Origin: an uncultured Eubacterium sp.
GTDB lineage: Bacteria; Bacillota; Clostridia; Oscillospirales; Acutalibacteraceae
Assembly: GCA_910583925.1 (NCBI GenBank)
Contig: CAJTZJ010000025.1
Location: 1 to 10,611, forward strand
Reading direction: 5' to 3'
DNA: 10,611 nt
Below are positions 1-5,234 of the stretch, piece after piece. The position numbers and the translations under genes are program-made. Positions within the stretch are counted from its first letter, which is position 1. Each line of letters starts with the position of its first letter. The notes under the pieces are model-generated. The model was not told the origin of the DNA and did not search any database. It was given only the letters and a program-made list of their open reading frames with translations.

Positions 1-66
1 TTAGGGCTATTTGGTTAGTGTTTTAGGGCTATTTGGTTAGTGTTTTAGGGCTATTGGTTATTAAAT
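1..66 (+). repeat. Iterons 3-5 of the origin (array cut by window start)
   Basis: Two perfect 22-bp direct repeats (1-22, 23-44) with the core GGGCTATTTGGTTAGTGTT are followed by a degenerate fifth copy (45-66). The fifth copy lacks one T of the TTT and diverges at its 3' half. The array ends two bases before the rep promoter -35 box. Tandem 22-bp iterons directly upstream of a Rep_3 gene are the classic initiator-binding site of theta-replicating plasmids of Gram-positive bacteria. Confidence 0.93.
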
Positions 67-68
67 AT

Positions 69-97
69 TTGACATACTTACCAAATTGATGTATGCT
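69..97 (+). promoter_or_regulatory. rep promoter
   Basis: A perfect -35 TTGACA (69-74), a 17-bp spacer and a -10 TATGCT (92-97) lie immediately after the last iteron. A short inverted repeat, CATAC (73-77) and GTATG (91-95), spans the promoter and could be an operator. Rep bound at the adjacent iteron would also hinder RNA polymerase, so autoregulation is likely, although this is inferred. Confidence 0.82.
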
Positions 98-128
98 AGA
101 AAATATAAGGGAAGGGAGGGTGTACAAA

Positions 129-1004
129 ATGAAAAATGAGGTGGTAAAATTTGATAACGAAATTAACAAAATTAGTTTTCAAAAATTCAATCAATCTGAC
201 TTAGATATTTTTATGAAAATTTGCATGGAAGTGTGTGAAAAAGGCATAGATACAGTGGAAGTGCCTTTTTCAGAAATTAAAGATAGTATCAAGTATGATG
301 GAAAAAGTAAAAAGCAATTTATAGAGATGTTGCTTCAATTCTGTCAAAAAATCGGCACCATAAGAATACGTGATATAGACGGAGAAACAGCAATTATTTG
401 TTTATTTACGAAAATGAAACCAATCAAAAGCAAGGAAATTTTGCAAATCAAAGTAAACAAAGAAAATGCTCATTACTTTAATGATCTTAAAAAAGCGTTT
501 ACAACTGTTGGGTTCAAAGAAATTATTAGCATGAGTAGTAAATATTCAAAAAATCTTTACAGGTTGCTTATGCAATGGCGAACAAAAGGGCATTGTCCAA
601 CGGAACATGAGGATAAATATTTTACGGTTGAGGAGATAAGGTTTTATCTTGATACTCCAGATTATGATATTAAATTTATTAAAAAATTTATACTTGATCC
701 GGCTGTAGCTGAAATTAATGAAAAGGGTACACTAGAAAATGTGGTTTTAAATGTACATAAAGCAAAGAAAAGGGGGGCGCCTGTGGTTGGATATTCTTTC
801 AACTTTGAACAACAAAAGAAGCTGAGTACAGAGCAAAAACAGACAATTGAGTGTAAGAAAAATAATACAGGAACAAAGAAAAATATGAAAAATAAGTTTA
901 ACGATTTTCCGCAAAATGAGTATGATTTTGATAAGTTGGAAGAAAAATTGTTGAGCAATAAAGGGGATGAAAAGATTGTATTACATGTTAAAAAATATCA
1001 ATAG
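129..1004 (+). CDS. rep: Rep_3-family plasmid replication initiator (RepA/RepB type)
   Basis: This is the initiator of theta replication, expected to bind the 22-bp iterons upstream and open the AT-rich tract beside them. From ATG 129 it has 291 residues, a normal length for the family. It appears to hold two winged-helix domains, roughly residues 1-125 and 126-230. Recognisable stretches are SSKYSKNLYRLLMQWRTKG (about 137-155, the conserved 's-YS-LY-LL-W' region), FILDPAVAEINEK (188-200, equivalent to the 'P-A--EIN' recognition helix) and GYSFNF (221-226). The tail after about 230 is Lys/Asn/Gln-rich and probably disordered. An in-frame ATG at 93 lies inside the -10 box and cannot be in the mRNA. 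ATG 129 has an AGGGAGGG site (113-120) eight bases upstream. The family is clear from its motifs and its iteron context. Confidence 0.92.
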   Translation: MKNEVVKFDNEINKISFQKFNQSDLDIFMKICMEVCEKGIDTVEVPFSEIKDSIKYDGKSKKQFIEMLLQFCQKIGTIRIRDIDGETAIICLFTKMKPIKSKEILQIKVNKENAHYFNDLKKAFTTVGFKEIISMSSKYSKNLYRLLMQWRTKGHCPTEHEDKYFTVEEIRFYLDTPDYDIKFIKKFILDPAVAEINEKGTLENVVLNVHKAKKRGAPVVGYSFNFEQQKKLSTEQKQTIECKKNNTGTKKNMKNKFNDFPQNEYDFDKLEEKLLSNKGDEKIVLHVKKYQ

Positions 1005-1063
1005 GAAAAACAAATATGAAATATTTTTTGGACTGAAATTTTAAATAATTTTTTTGATTTTAG

Positions 1064-1093
1064 AGAATTCTGTAAAAACAGAGTTCTTTTTTT
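1064..1093 (+). terminator. Terminator after rep
   Basis: A 10-bp stem, AGAATTCTGT (1064-1073) with ACAGAGTTCT (1078-1087), contains one G-U pair and an AAAA loop. It runs into seven T residues (1087-1093). It lies 60 bp after the rep stop, so rep is probably monocistronic and the next gene needs its own promoter or read-through. Confidence 0.85.
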
Positions 1094-1276
1094 GTGTTCA
1101 AAAGTGAAAGTGAATATTTTTAGGAAAATTTAAATTTTAGTAGAAAAAATAAATAGGAAGAAAATCTATAAAATACTTTATTCAAAATTTGCAAACAAAT
1201 GAGCAATGCAAAAAGAGAAAAAGATAATGTAAGGATATGTGATAGTGCAAATATTAAATTTAGGAGGATTTAAAAA

Positions 1277-2419
1277 TTGATTATCGAAGAAAAAAAGGCA
1301 CTATTAGATAGATGTATGTTTTCTGAAATTTGGCTTGATAGCATTGATGAACAAAGTATTGAGGAACTTATAAAGCAAAAAGTTATTAAAAGGATAGTGA
1401 ACGAAGATGGCGAGATTTACTATTCAGTTTATGCGAATGAACAAGAGTATGTATATCACAGTAGCTATAATGATGTTGTCAAAGGATTTGGAACATTACA
1501 AACAACAGTAGAAAATAATGGGTTTGGAAATCTGAACTGCTATTCAATGGAAGAATACAAAAGACGATTAGAGCAGATAAAAAGCTTGATTGCACAAAAA
1601 GGTATTCATGTTGATGTCAGCAATCCAACAGTGAGTAAAATGGAAATCAATCGAACTTTTAGACTTGATGGCGAAATGCCAAGCTATGAAAGAGTTATTG
1701 ATTTGATAATGGCACTATTGCCAGGCAATACGAAATTGAGTACAACGTCAGAATTTGCGAACAAGGAAAAAGGCAATATTGATAAAAATACATTTTATGC
1801 TACTAGCAAGCAAACAAGCAAGTCTAAATGTTATTTGGCTATGAAGTGGTACAACAAGACAAAAGAGTTGAAAGCTCATTACAGAATTATACTTGATGAA
1901 AACTATATAAGGCTTGAATTTACTCTTTACGGTGCGAAAAAAATCAAAAAGGAACTGGGAACAAATAAATTTAATGAGTTATCAGACCAAAAAATAAATG
2001 AATGGTTTGATAAAAAAGTTAAAAATTGGATAAAAGAGCCAGTTGAAAAATGGAAAAAAAAGCAACAGAAAAAGGTGTTCCAGATCATGAACGAATGTAA
2101 AAAGGCAGATGGTTATAAATGGGTAAATAAGTGTATCACACGATTATTGAATGAGGAAATACAAACAAGAAATGGACATAAGCCATTAATTTTAGATATC
2201 GAGGAAGTGATACCACTTGTAAATGAATTATACCCAAATGGAGACAAACGCAAGAGAACCAAGTCAGCGTTTAGGAAGATTGCTAAAGAGGATGCAAGTA
2301 ATGTCACTAATAGAGACGATTTGAAATTACAAGAACTTCTTGAAAAGCTGATGGCAAAAGACACAAAAGTTGGAATTGTAGGAGTGCTAAAAAATCGCAC
2401 CACTAAAAATATAGCATAA
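1277..2419 (+). CDS. Putative second replication protein, gene II/X-like (HUH/CRI type)
   Basis: This 380-aa protein is not confidently assigned. Its centre, KWYNKTKELK (190-199) followed by YIRLEFTLYGAKKIKKELG (210-228), matches the 'Y-K--E ... R-E' pattern of phage/plasmid replication proteins of the gene II/X (Phage_CRI) and Rep_trans-like groups, which nick DNA for rolling-circle replication. I cannot point to a secure HUH histidine pair or a certain nucleophilic tyrosine; Y174, Y192 and Y210 are candidates. A Lys/Trp-rich helix (about 236-275) follows, and the C-terminal third (280-345) is basic. The TTG start is chosen because a perfect AGGAGG (1262-1267) lies nine bases upstream; the first internal ATG (residue 14) has no such site. 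A terminator separates it from rep. The only upstream promoter candidate is weak, a TGTGATAGT extended -10 at 1238-1246 with no clear -35. Alternatives are a mobilisation or accessory DNA-binding protein. Confidence 0.6.
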   Translation: MIIEEKKALLDRCMFSEIWLDSIDEQSIEELIKQKVIKRIVNEDGEIYYSVYANEQEYVYHSSYNDVVKGFGTLQTTVENNGFGNLNCYSMEEYKRRLEQIKSLIAQKGIHVDVSNPTVSKMEINRTFRLDGEMPSYERVIDLIMALLPGNTKLSTTSEFANKEKGNIDKNTFYATSKQTSKSKCYLAMKWYNKTKELKAHYRIILDENYIRLEFTLYGAKKIKKELGTNKFNELSDQKINEWFDKKVKNWIKEPVEKWKKKQQKKVFQIMNECKKADGYKWVNKCITRLLNEEIQTRNGHKPLILDIEEVIPLVNELYPNGDKRKRTKSAFRKIAKEDASNVTNRDDLKLQELLEKLMAKDTKVGIVGVLKNRTTKNIA

Positions 2420-2739
2420 TAGCTTGAAACCATTGAAAAATTGGGATTTTTGATTGATGTATGGCAGATTTTACTTGAAATCACGTCTATATAACAATCG
2501 GGAACGTAACACTTAAATGATTAAATCACTAACACATATCTTTACAATGAATTTTTAGAGAAACCCAACACGCAAAAAAGAGAATATACAATAGGACACG
2601 ACCAAAACATCAAATATAAATCAATACAAATGTGACCAGACCTATATTATTTTTGTGTGTAGTTAGGTCATTTAATTACATAAGACAATATATTCATTTT
2701 TTTTACCGAACCTAAACTTAAAAATATCAAAGCCGAAAA

Positions 2740-2755
2740 CCCTTGATTTTACTAG
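2740..2755 (+). repeat. 16-bp direct repeat, copy distal to origin
   Basis: CCCTTGATTTTACTAG occurs here and again at 5215-5230, directly before the first iteron, in the same orientation. The two sites bracket the iteron-rep-ORF2 segment of the circular unit on one side and the regulator-recombinase segment on the other. Flanking bases differ between the sites, so the match is limited to these 16 bp. Confidence 0.75.
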
Positions 2756-2874
2756 ATTTTTTGATTTACTGGAAGATTTCACAGACCATTTGAAAAGCCA
2801 TGAACCCCTTGAAAATAGAGCATTTTACCGAACACCATAAATATTTTCTCAATTTATAGTAATATCAAATAATT

Positions 2875-2922
2875 AAAAAGCATCAGAAATCCTTGAAAAC
2901 TAAGGCTTTTTGATGCTTTTTT
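2875..2922. terminator. Strong bidirectional terminator
   Basis: AAAAAGCATCA (2875-2885) pairs perfectly with TGATGCTTTTT (2911-2921). The stem extends inward through a G-U pair and three A-T pairs, one mismatch, then CCTT/AAGG (2891-2894, 2902-2905). It carries an A-run on one side and a T-run on the other, so it can end transcripts in both directions. It sits between the convergent plus-strand 380-aa gene and the minus-strand XRE gene, as expected for a shared terminator. Confidence 0.88.
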
Positions 2923-3125
2923 CTTCCCTATAATCCATATATACCGAACTATCATTTTTAGATGTACACTTTTAAAATATTAGAATAGCAGCAGAACATA
3001 AGAACCATTAAAAAGTATTGAATTTCCTAATGTTTTGTGATGTACTGACAGACCTACACAACATATTCTCCTGATATATTCCGAACCAATACCGAACACT
3101 ATAATATAAAACAGTATTTAATACT

Positions 3126-3383
3126 TTATTCTGTCTTATTCTCTGCACCTTTTTCTACTAACAGTTCTTCCATATGCATATTAAACAGCTTACTTAGCAT
3201 ATACAGATTATCTACTGATGGAAGTGTAGTTCCACGTATCCATCTATATATGGACTGTGGACATGATAAATGTAGAATCTCCTGTACTTCTCTTACACTA
3301 TATCCATTTGTGAACATTACGCTATGTAGTCTCTGCCCTGACCGAACAAGATCTAATGATGTAAATATTATTTTCTTTTCCAT
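3126..3383 (-). CDS. XRE/Cro-CI-type helix-turn-helix regulator
   Basis: This 85-aa protein is a single-domain DNA-binding protein. Helices 2-3 of the HTH are in the region SVREVQEILHLSCPQSIYRW (29-48), followed by a G-x-x-LPSVDNLYMLSKLFN segment (51-68) typical of the Cro/CI fold. The pattern VQEIL-LSCPQSIYRW plus LPSVDNLY resembles small regulators common in Lachnospiraceae. Arg12, Arg18 and Lys/Arg-rich stretches suit DNA contact. The ATG at 3383 has an AAGGA site a few bases upstream (3389-3393). It is divergent from the ribbon-helix-helix gene and shares a 130-bp control region rich in AGTTATA palindromes, so it probably controls itself and its neighbour, in the manner of phage repressor or plasmid copy-control pairs. 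Its target and effect are not known. Confidence 0.85.
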   Translation of the reverse strand: MEKKIIFTSLDLVRSGQRLHSVMFTNGYSVREVQEILHLSCPQSIYRWIRGTTLPSVDNLYMLSKLFNMHMEELLVEKGAENKTE

Positions 3384-3417
3384 ACAATTCCTTCTTTCAT
3401 ATAATAGTTATATAACC

Positions 3418-3446
3418 AATATATAACTATTATATAATCGTGTCAA
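3418..3446 (-). promoter_or_regulatory. XRE gene promoter
   Basis: On the minus strand, a perfect TTGACA (3446-3441), a 17-bp spacer and TATATT (3423-3418) point toward the XRE gene, about 35 bp before its ATG. The -10 and spacer fall within the 16-bp inverted repeat, so occupancy of that site should block it. Confidence 0.8.
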
Positions 3447-3463
3447 TACAAAAGTTATATAAC

Positions 3464-3492
3464 TTGCTTATAACTTTTATATATGATATAGT
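3464..3492 (+). promoter_or_regulatory. RHH gene promoter, extended -10
   Basis: TTGCTT (3464-3469), a 17-bp spacer and TATAGT (3487-3492) are preceded by TG at 3484-3485, giving an extended -10. The predicted start falls almost at the ribosome site AAGGAG (3500-3505), so the leader is very short. Half-sites at 3458, 3469 and 3490 overlap the -35, spacer and -10. Confidence 0.78.
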
Positions 3493-3513
3493 TATAAAAA
3501 AGGAGTTGATAAC

Positions 3514-3699
3514 ATGACAGTATCAAAGGACAAAACAGGTGTGTTAATAAACATGGATAAAACATTGAAAAAAGAATTAGAACAATTAGCAAAAGCAGAT
3601 GGGCGCTCGTTAACCAATTATATTATTAATGTACTTAAAATTCATGTTATAGATATTCACAATAAAAATGAACAAAATTCATTACAACATAAATCTTGA
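3514..3699 (+). CDS. Ribbon-helix-helix (Arc/CopG-like) DNA-binding protein
   Basis: This small basic protein has 61 residues. TGVLINM (8-14) fits the DNA-contacting beta strand, DKTLKKELEQLAKADG (15-30) the first helix, and RSLTNYIINVLKIHV (31-45) the second after the usual G-R-S turn. The Asn/Gln/His-rich tail (46-61) is probably flexible. RHH proteins act as dimers on palindromic operators, and the AGTTATA palindromes lie directly upstream. Members of the family include CopG-type copy-number repressors, antitoxins and partition adaptors. No toxin gene follows it and the copy-control role is only a possibility. AAGGAG (3500-3505) with eight-base spacing supports the ATG. Confidence 0.85.
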   Translation: MTVSKDKTGVLINMDKTLKKELEQLAKADGRSLTNYIINVLKIHVIDIHNKNEQNSLQHKS

Positions 3700-3877
3700 T
3701 TTAACCCATAAATCAAAAGAACAGGCAATGTTATGTAAAATTAAACTAACCTTTCGATTACATATCTGTTTATAAAAAATAAAACGAAGTATTAATTTAC
3801 AAATGAGGCACGACAAGAATAGAACTATTAGAAATGATATTCTGAAAGACAAAGAAATAAAAATAATATAAATAATT

Positions 3878-3920
3878 AAAAGTTATGCAATTATAGAATA
3901 TATAATTATATAACTTTTTT
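3878..3920 (+). promoter_or_regulatory. Nested hairpin resembling the AGTTATA operator; possible terminator
   Basis: AAAAGTTAT (3878-3886) pairs with ATAACTTTT (3910-3918), and inside it AATTATA (3889-3895) pairs with TATAATT (3901-3907) around GAATA. The outer arms match the arms of the 3450-3478 inverted repeat, so the same regulator may bind here. The hairpin also ends in TTTTTT (3915-3920) and could terminate the RHH transcript. Both roles are possible; the low GC makes it a weak terminator. Confidence 0.5.
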
Positions 3921-3929
3921 ATTTATTGC

Positions 3930-3984
3930 TAAAAGTGTCAAAATAACATATTATAAAAATGTTTTTAATAAAAGTGTCAAAATA
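3930..3984 (+). repeat. Pair of 16-bp direct repeats upstream of recombinase
   Basis: TAAAAGTGTCAAAATA occurs at 3930-3945 and 3969-3984, 39 bp apart start to start. Each carries TGTCAAAATA, which recalls the TGTC-(Y/N)-ATA half-sites bound by Tn3/gamma-delta-type resolvases. The second copy forms an imperfect dyad with TTGACT at 3987-3992. Accessory resolvase sites or operators are the likely roles. Confidence 0.6.
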
Positions 3985-3986
3985 TA

Positions 3987-4015
3987 TTGACTAATAGTTT
4001 ATTTGATAGTATAGT
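3987..4015 (+). promoter_or_regulatory. Serine recombinase promoter
   Basis: TTGACT (3987-3992), a 17-bp spacer and TATAGT (4010-4015) form a strong promoter match. The left arm of a 14-bp inverted repeat fills the spacer and the right arm lies at the start of the transcript, so a protein bound there would repress it. Confidence 0.8.
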
Positions 4016-4035
4016 AAAACCATCAAATAAACTAT
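3994..4035. repeat. 14-bp inverted repeat, candidate recombination site
   Basis: ATAGTTTATTTGAT (3994-4007) and ATCAAATAAACTAT (4022-4035) are perfect reverse complements around a 14-base spacer. Its place just before a small serine recombinase gene, over that gene's promoter, is typical of a resolvase crossover or autoregulatory site. Alternatively it is an operator, or the 5' hairpin of the recombinase mRNA. Confidence 0.7.
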
Positions 4036-4071
4036 AGTTAAAATGATAGTTTTGGAAAGGTGGTATTTATT

Positions 4072-4743
4072 ATGTGTAATGTATACAGCTATATGAGAAT
4101 CAGTACAGAAGAAGAAAGAGGATTACAGAAATTTACAAGGCAGGAAAACGCATTACAGAAATATGCAAAAGAAAATGACATTGAATATCTATTAGAGTTT
4201 AGAGAGGACAAAAGCGGTAAGAACTTCATGGAGCGCAAGCAATGGCAGAAGTTGGAAAGCATATTACAGCCAGGAGATACTATAATATTCAAAGATATAT
4301 GTAGATTTACAAGGCAAGCTGAACAAGGATATATAAAATATATGGAATTGTTAAACAAGGGAATTGAATTGATATTCATTGATAATCAGACAATAAGCAC
4401 ACCATATATAAAACAATTACTGAACATAGCAAAAGAACAAAACCTAGTAGCAAAAACAAGCCTTGAAAGCACAGTGAAATTATTACTTATAGTGGAACTG
4501 GACAGAGCAGAGCAGGAAAGAGCCATCACAGTACAAAGAATCAAAGACGGAATCAAGGCAAGCGACAAAAAAAGTGGTAGACCAATAGGCAAGCTGGACA
4601 AGATAACAGACGAATTAAAAGCCGATATACAGTTATTCTTGACCGATAGAACAATAAAACAAGTTGACCTGATGGAAAAACATGGAATCAGCCGAAACAC
4701 ATTAAAGAAGTATGTGGAACTTGCTAAAGCAGGCGAGTTATAA
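4072..4743 (+). CDS. Small serine recombinase (resolvase/invertase family)
   Basis: This 223-aa site-specific recombinase probably resolves plasmid multimers, although inversion is possible. The catalytic domain has Y-M-R-I-S with Arg9 and nucleophile Ser11, the EDKSG turn (45-49), Arg55, and CRFTR with Arg78 and Arg81. These correspond to gamma-delta Arg8, Ser10, Arg45, Arg68 and Arg71. The aspartate that usually precedes the first of these arginines is Cys77 here. Between ISTPY (108-112) and VELDRAEQERA (141-151) there are about 18 extra residues relative to gamma-delta resolvase. A GRPIG hinge (169-173) leads to a C-terminal HTH (about 183-215, with KQVDLMEKHGISRNTLKKY). The GTG at 4060 is inside the ribosome site; ATG 4072 has AAAGGTGG (4056-4063) eight bases upstream and gives the normal N-terminus. 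The protein resembles recombinases of Lachnospiraceae plasmids and prophages. Confidence 0.92.
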   Translation: MCNVYSYMRISTEEERGLQKFTRQENALQKYAKENDIEYLLEFREDKSGKNFMERKQWQKLESILQPGDTIIFKDICRFTRQAEQGYIKYMELLNKGIELIFIDNQTISTPYIKQLLNIAKEQNLVAKTSLESTVKLLLIVELDRAEQERAITVQRIKDGIKASDKKSGRPIGKLDKITDELKADIQLFLTDRTIKQVDLMEKHGISRNTLKKYVELAKAGEL

Positions 4744-4752
4744 AAAATAGAT

Positions 4753-4779
4753 AGGTGGTGTAACAATGCCACCTTTTTT
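4753..4779 (+). terminator. Terminator-like hairpin after the recombinase
   Basis: AGGTGGTG (4753-4760) pairs with TGCCACCT (4767-4774), with two G-U pairs and a TAACAA loop, then six T residues (4774-4779). It lies ten bases after the recombinase stop. The left arm is also a good ribosome binding site for the overlapping 58-codon ORF, so the hairpin could instead hide that site. Confidence 0.72.
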
Positions 4780-4942
4780 ATTTATGTCATTAGCAGGATA
4801 TGAAGGTATGGGGGTATATTACATATTATTTTTTTTAATACTTTTTGTAAAGAGTGCTATATATTCTCTGTACATATCGAAGCTATTTTTTTTATGCTTG
4901 AAATATTGGTTTTATTTTATGCCCTTTCTAATATGTCTATAA
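4766..4942 (+). CDS. Possible 58-aa hydrophobic small protein
   Basis: ATG 4766 opens a 58-codon frame ending at TAA 4940-4942. AGGTGG (4753-4758) is seven bases upstream, and the start is 22 bases after the recombinase stop, close enough for coupled translation. The product is strongly hydrophobic: VYYILFFLILFV (17-28) and most of 36-58 (SLYISKLFFLCLKYWFYFMP and onward), with a few lysines (29, 39, 46). It could be one or two membrane segments. No family is recognised. The start lies in the loop and right arm of a terminator-like hairpin, so transcription may normally stop at codon 5. T-rich DNA also readily gives hydrophobic frames by chance. A membrane-active peptide expressed only on read-through is an inference. 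Confidence 0.38.
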   Translation: MPPFLFMSLAGYEGMGVYYILFFLILFVKSAIYSLYISKLFFLCLKYWFYFMPFLICL

Positions 4943-5234
4943 ATTCATATAAGCCTTAATTTGGGCTTAAATTTGTTTTAGGGTAGTTTTATATATCCTT
5001 GCCATCTAAAATGGCTTAAATCGGCTTATACGATTATTTAAAGATATATTTATTTGATTATAATTATAATTTGTTTATTTAGAATTAAAGTGTTATAAAA
5101 ATATATTTTTTTATAAACAAGCAAATTTATAAAAAATATTAAATTTTATATTTTTTGGCTGAAAGCCTTTTTATATATTTTTAAATATATTTTAATACTT
5201 TTAGGCAAATTTTGCCCTTGATTTTACTAGGGTT
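4943..5234. other. Origin-proximal AT-rich region (probable DNA unwinding element)
   Basis: Only 12 of the 120 bases at 5041-5160 are G or C, and the tract ends about 75 bp before the iterons, where Rep would melt DNA. TTATAAACA (5111-5119) is a poor match to a DnaA box. GGCTTA recurs at 4964, 5013 and 5023, with its complement TAAGCC at 4950, the first pair making a small hairpin. A palindrome GGCAAATTTTGCC (5204-5216) and a GGCT-GAA-AGCC mini-hairpin (5157-5167) with five T residues lie closer to the iterons. No gene is visible. Confidence 0.7.
5215..5230 (+). repeat. 16-bp direct repeat, copy beside the iterons
   Basis: This copy of CCCTTGATTTTACTAG overlaps the right arm of the GGCAAATTTTGCC palindrome and ends four bases before the first iteron. 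It matches 2740-2755 exactly. Confidence 0.75.

Larger units (their letters stand above)
2420..3125. other. 700-bp gene-free region with repeated motifs
   Basis: No ORF longer than about 20 codons with a convincing ribosome site is visible on either strand. The region holds a small palindrome, TGATTAAATCA (2518-2528), and an inverted pair, GACCTA (2639-2644) and TAGGTC (2664-2669). It also holds a 16-bp sequence repeated beside the iterons (2740-2755), a strong hairpin (2875-2922) and five CCGAAC motifs (2706, 2828, 2944, 3081, 3092). Candidate roles are a rolling-circle origin (double- or single-strand), a centromere-like site or an untranslated RNA. None is proven. Confidence 0.6.
3399..3496. 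promoter_or_regulatory. Divergent operator cluster with six AGTTATA half-sites
   Basis: The motif AGTTATA occurs on the plus strand at 3406, 3453 and 3490, and as TATAACT at 3422, 3458 and 3469. These build a perfect 16-bp inverted repeat (3399-3414 with 3420-3435, five-base spacer), a 14-bp palindrome AAGTTATATAACTT (3452-3465), and a 10-bp inverted repeat (3450-3459 with 3469-3478). The first covers the XRE promoter spacer and -10. The other two cover the -35 and spacer of the RHH promoter. This is the likely binding site of the XRE protein, the RHH protein or both. Confidence 0.82.
3700..4071. other. AT-rich leader between RHH and recombinase genes
   Basis: No supportable gene is visible; ATG ORFs here are 22 codons or fewer without ribosome sites. 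The first 175 bases show no clear structure. From 3878 onward the stretch is dense with sites: a nested hairpin, two 16-bp direct repeats, a promoter and a 14-bp inverted repeat, each listed separately. The lack of coding capacity and the density of sites suggest a recombination and control region serving the downstream recombinase. Confidence 0.6.

Noticed and set aside
1..66. Iteron repeats considered as a CRISPR array
   Set aside because: The 22-bp units are directly abutting with no spacers, and they sit next to a Rep_3 gene and promoter.
662..958. Minus-strand open frame inside rep (also at 5940-6236)
   Set aside because: It lies antisense to a well-supported gene, is rich in Phe/Ser as expected of an antisense shadow, and has no supporting ribosome site or promoter.
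1277..2419. 380-aa protein called a mobilisation relaxase
   Set aside because: No three-histidine metal motif or N-terminal tyrosine arrangement of a Mob relaxase is visible, and no oriT-like nick region could be recognised.
2113..2484. Minus-strand open frame over the end of the 380-aa gene (also at 7391-7762)
   Set aside because: Antisense shadow with Ser/Phe/Leu bias; no recognisable domain or good start signal.
3062..3064. 18-codon minus-strand ORF after AGGAG near 3064
   Set aside because: The frame is very short, the ribosome-site spacing is only about three to four bases, and nothing suggests a real peptide.
3514..3699. RHH protein as antitoxin of a toxin-antitoxin pair
   Set aside because: No small toxin-like gene follows or overlaps it; the neighbour is a divergent XRE regulator, so the pair is better read as regulatory.
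4089..4772. Two minus-strand frames opposite the serine recombinase (also at 9367-10050)
   Set aside because: The plus-strand gene has intact catalytic motifs and a ribosome site; the opposite frames are hydrophobic shadows.
5111..5119. TTATAAACA as a DnaA box
   Set aside because: Two mismatches to TTATCCACA in a tract that is 90% A+T make it likely to be chance.
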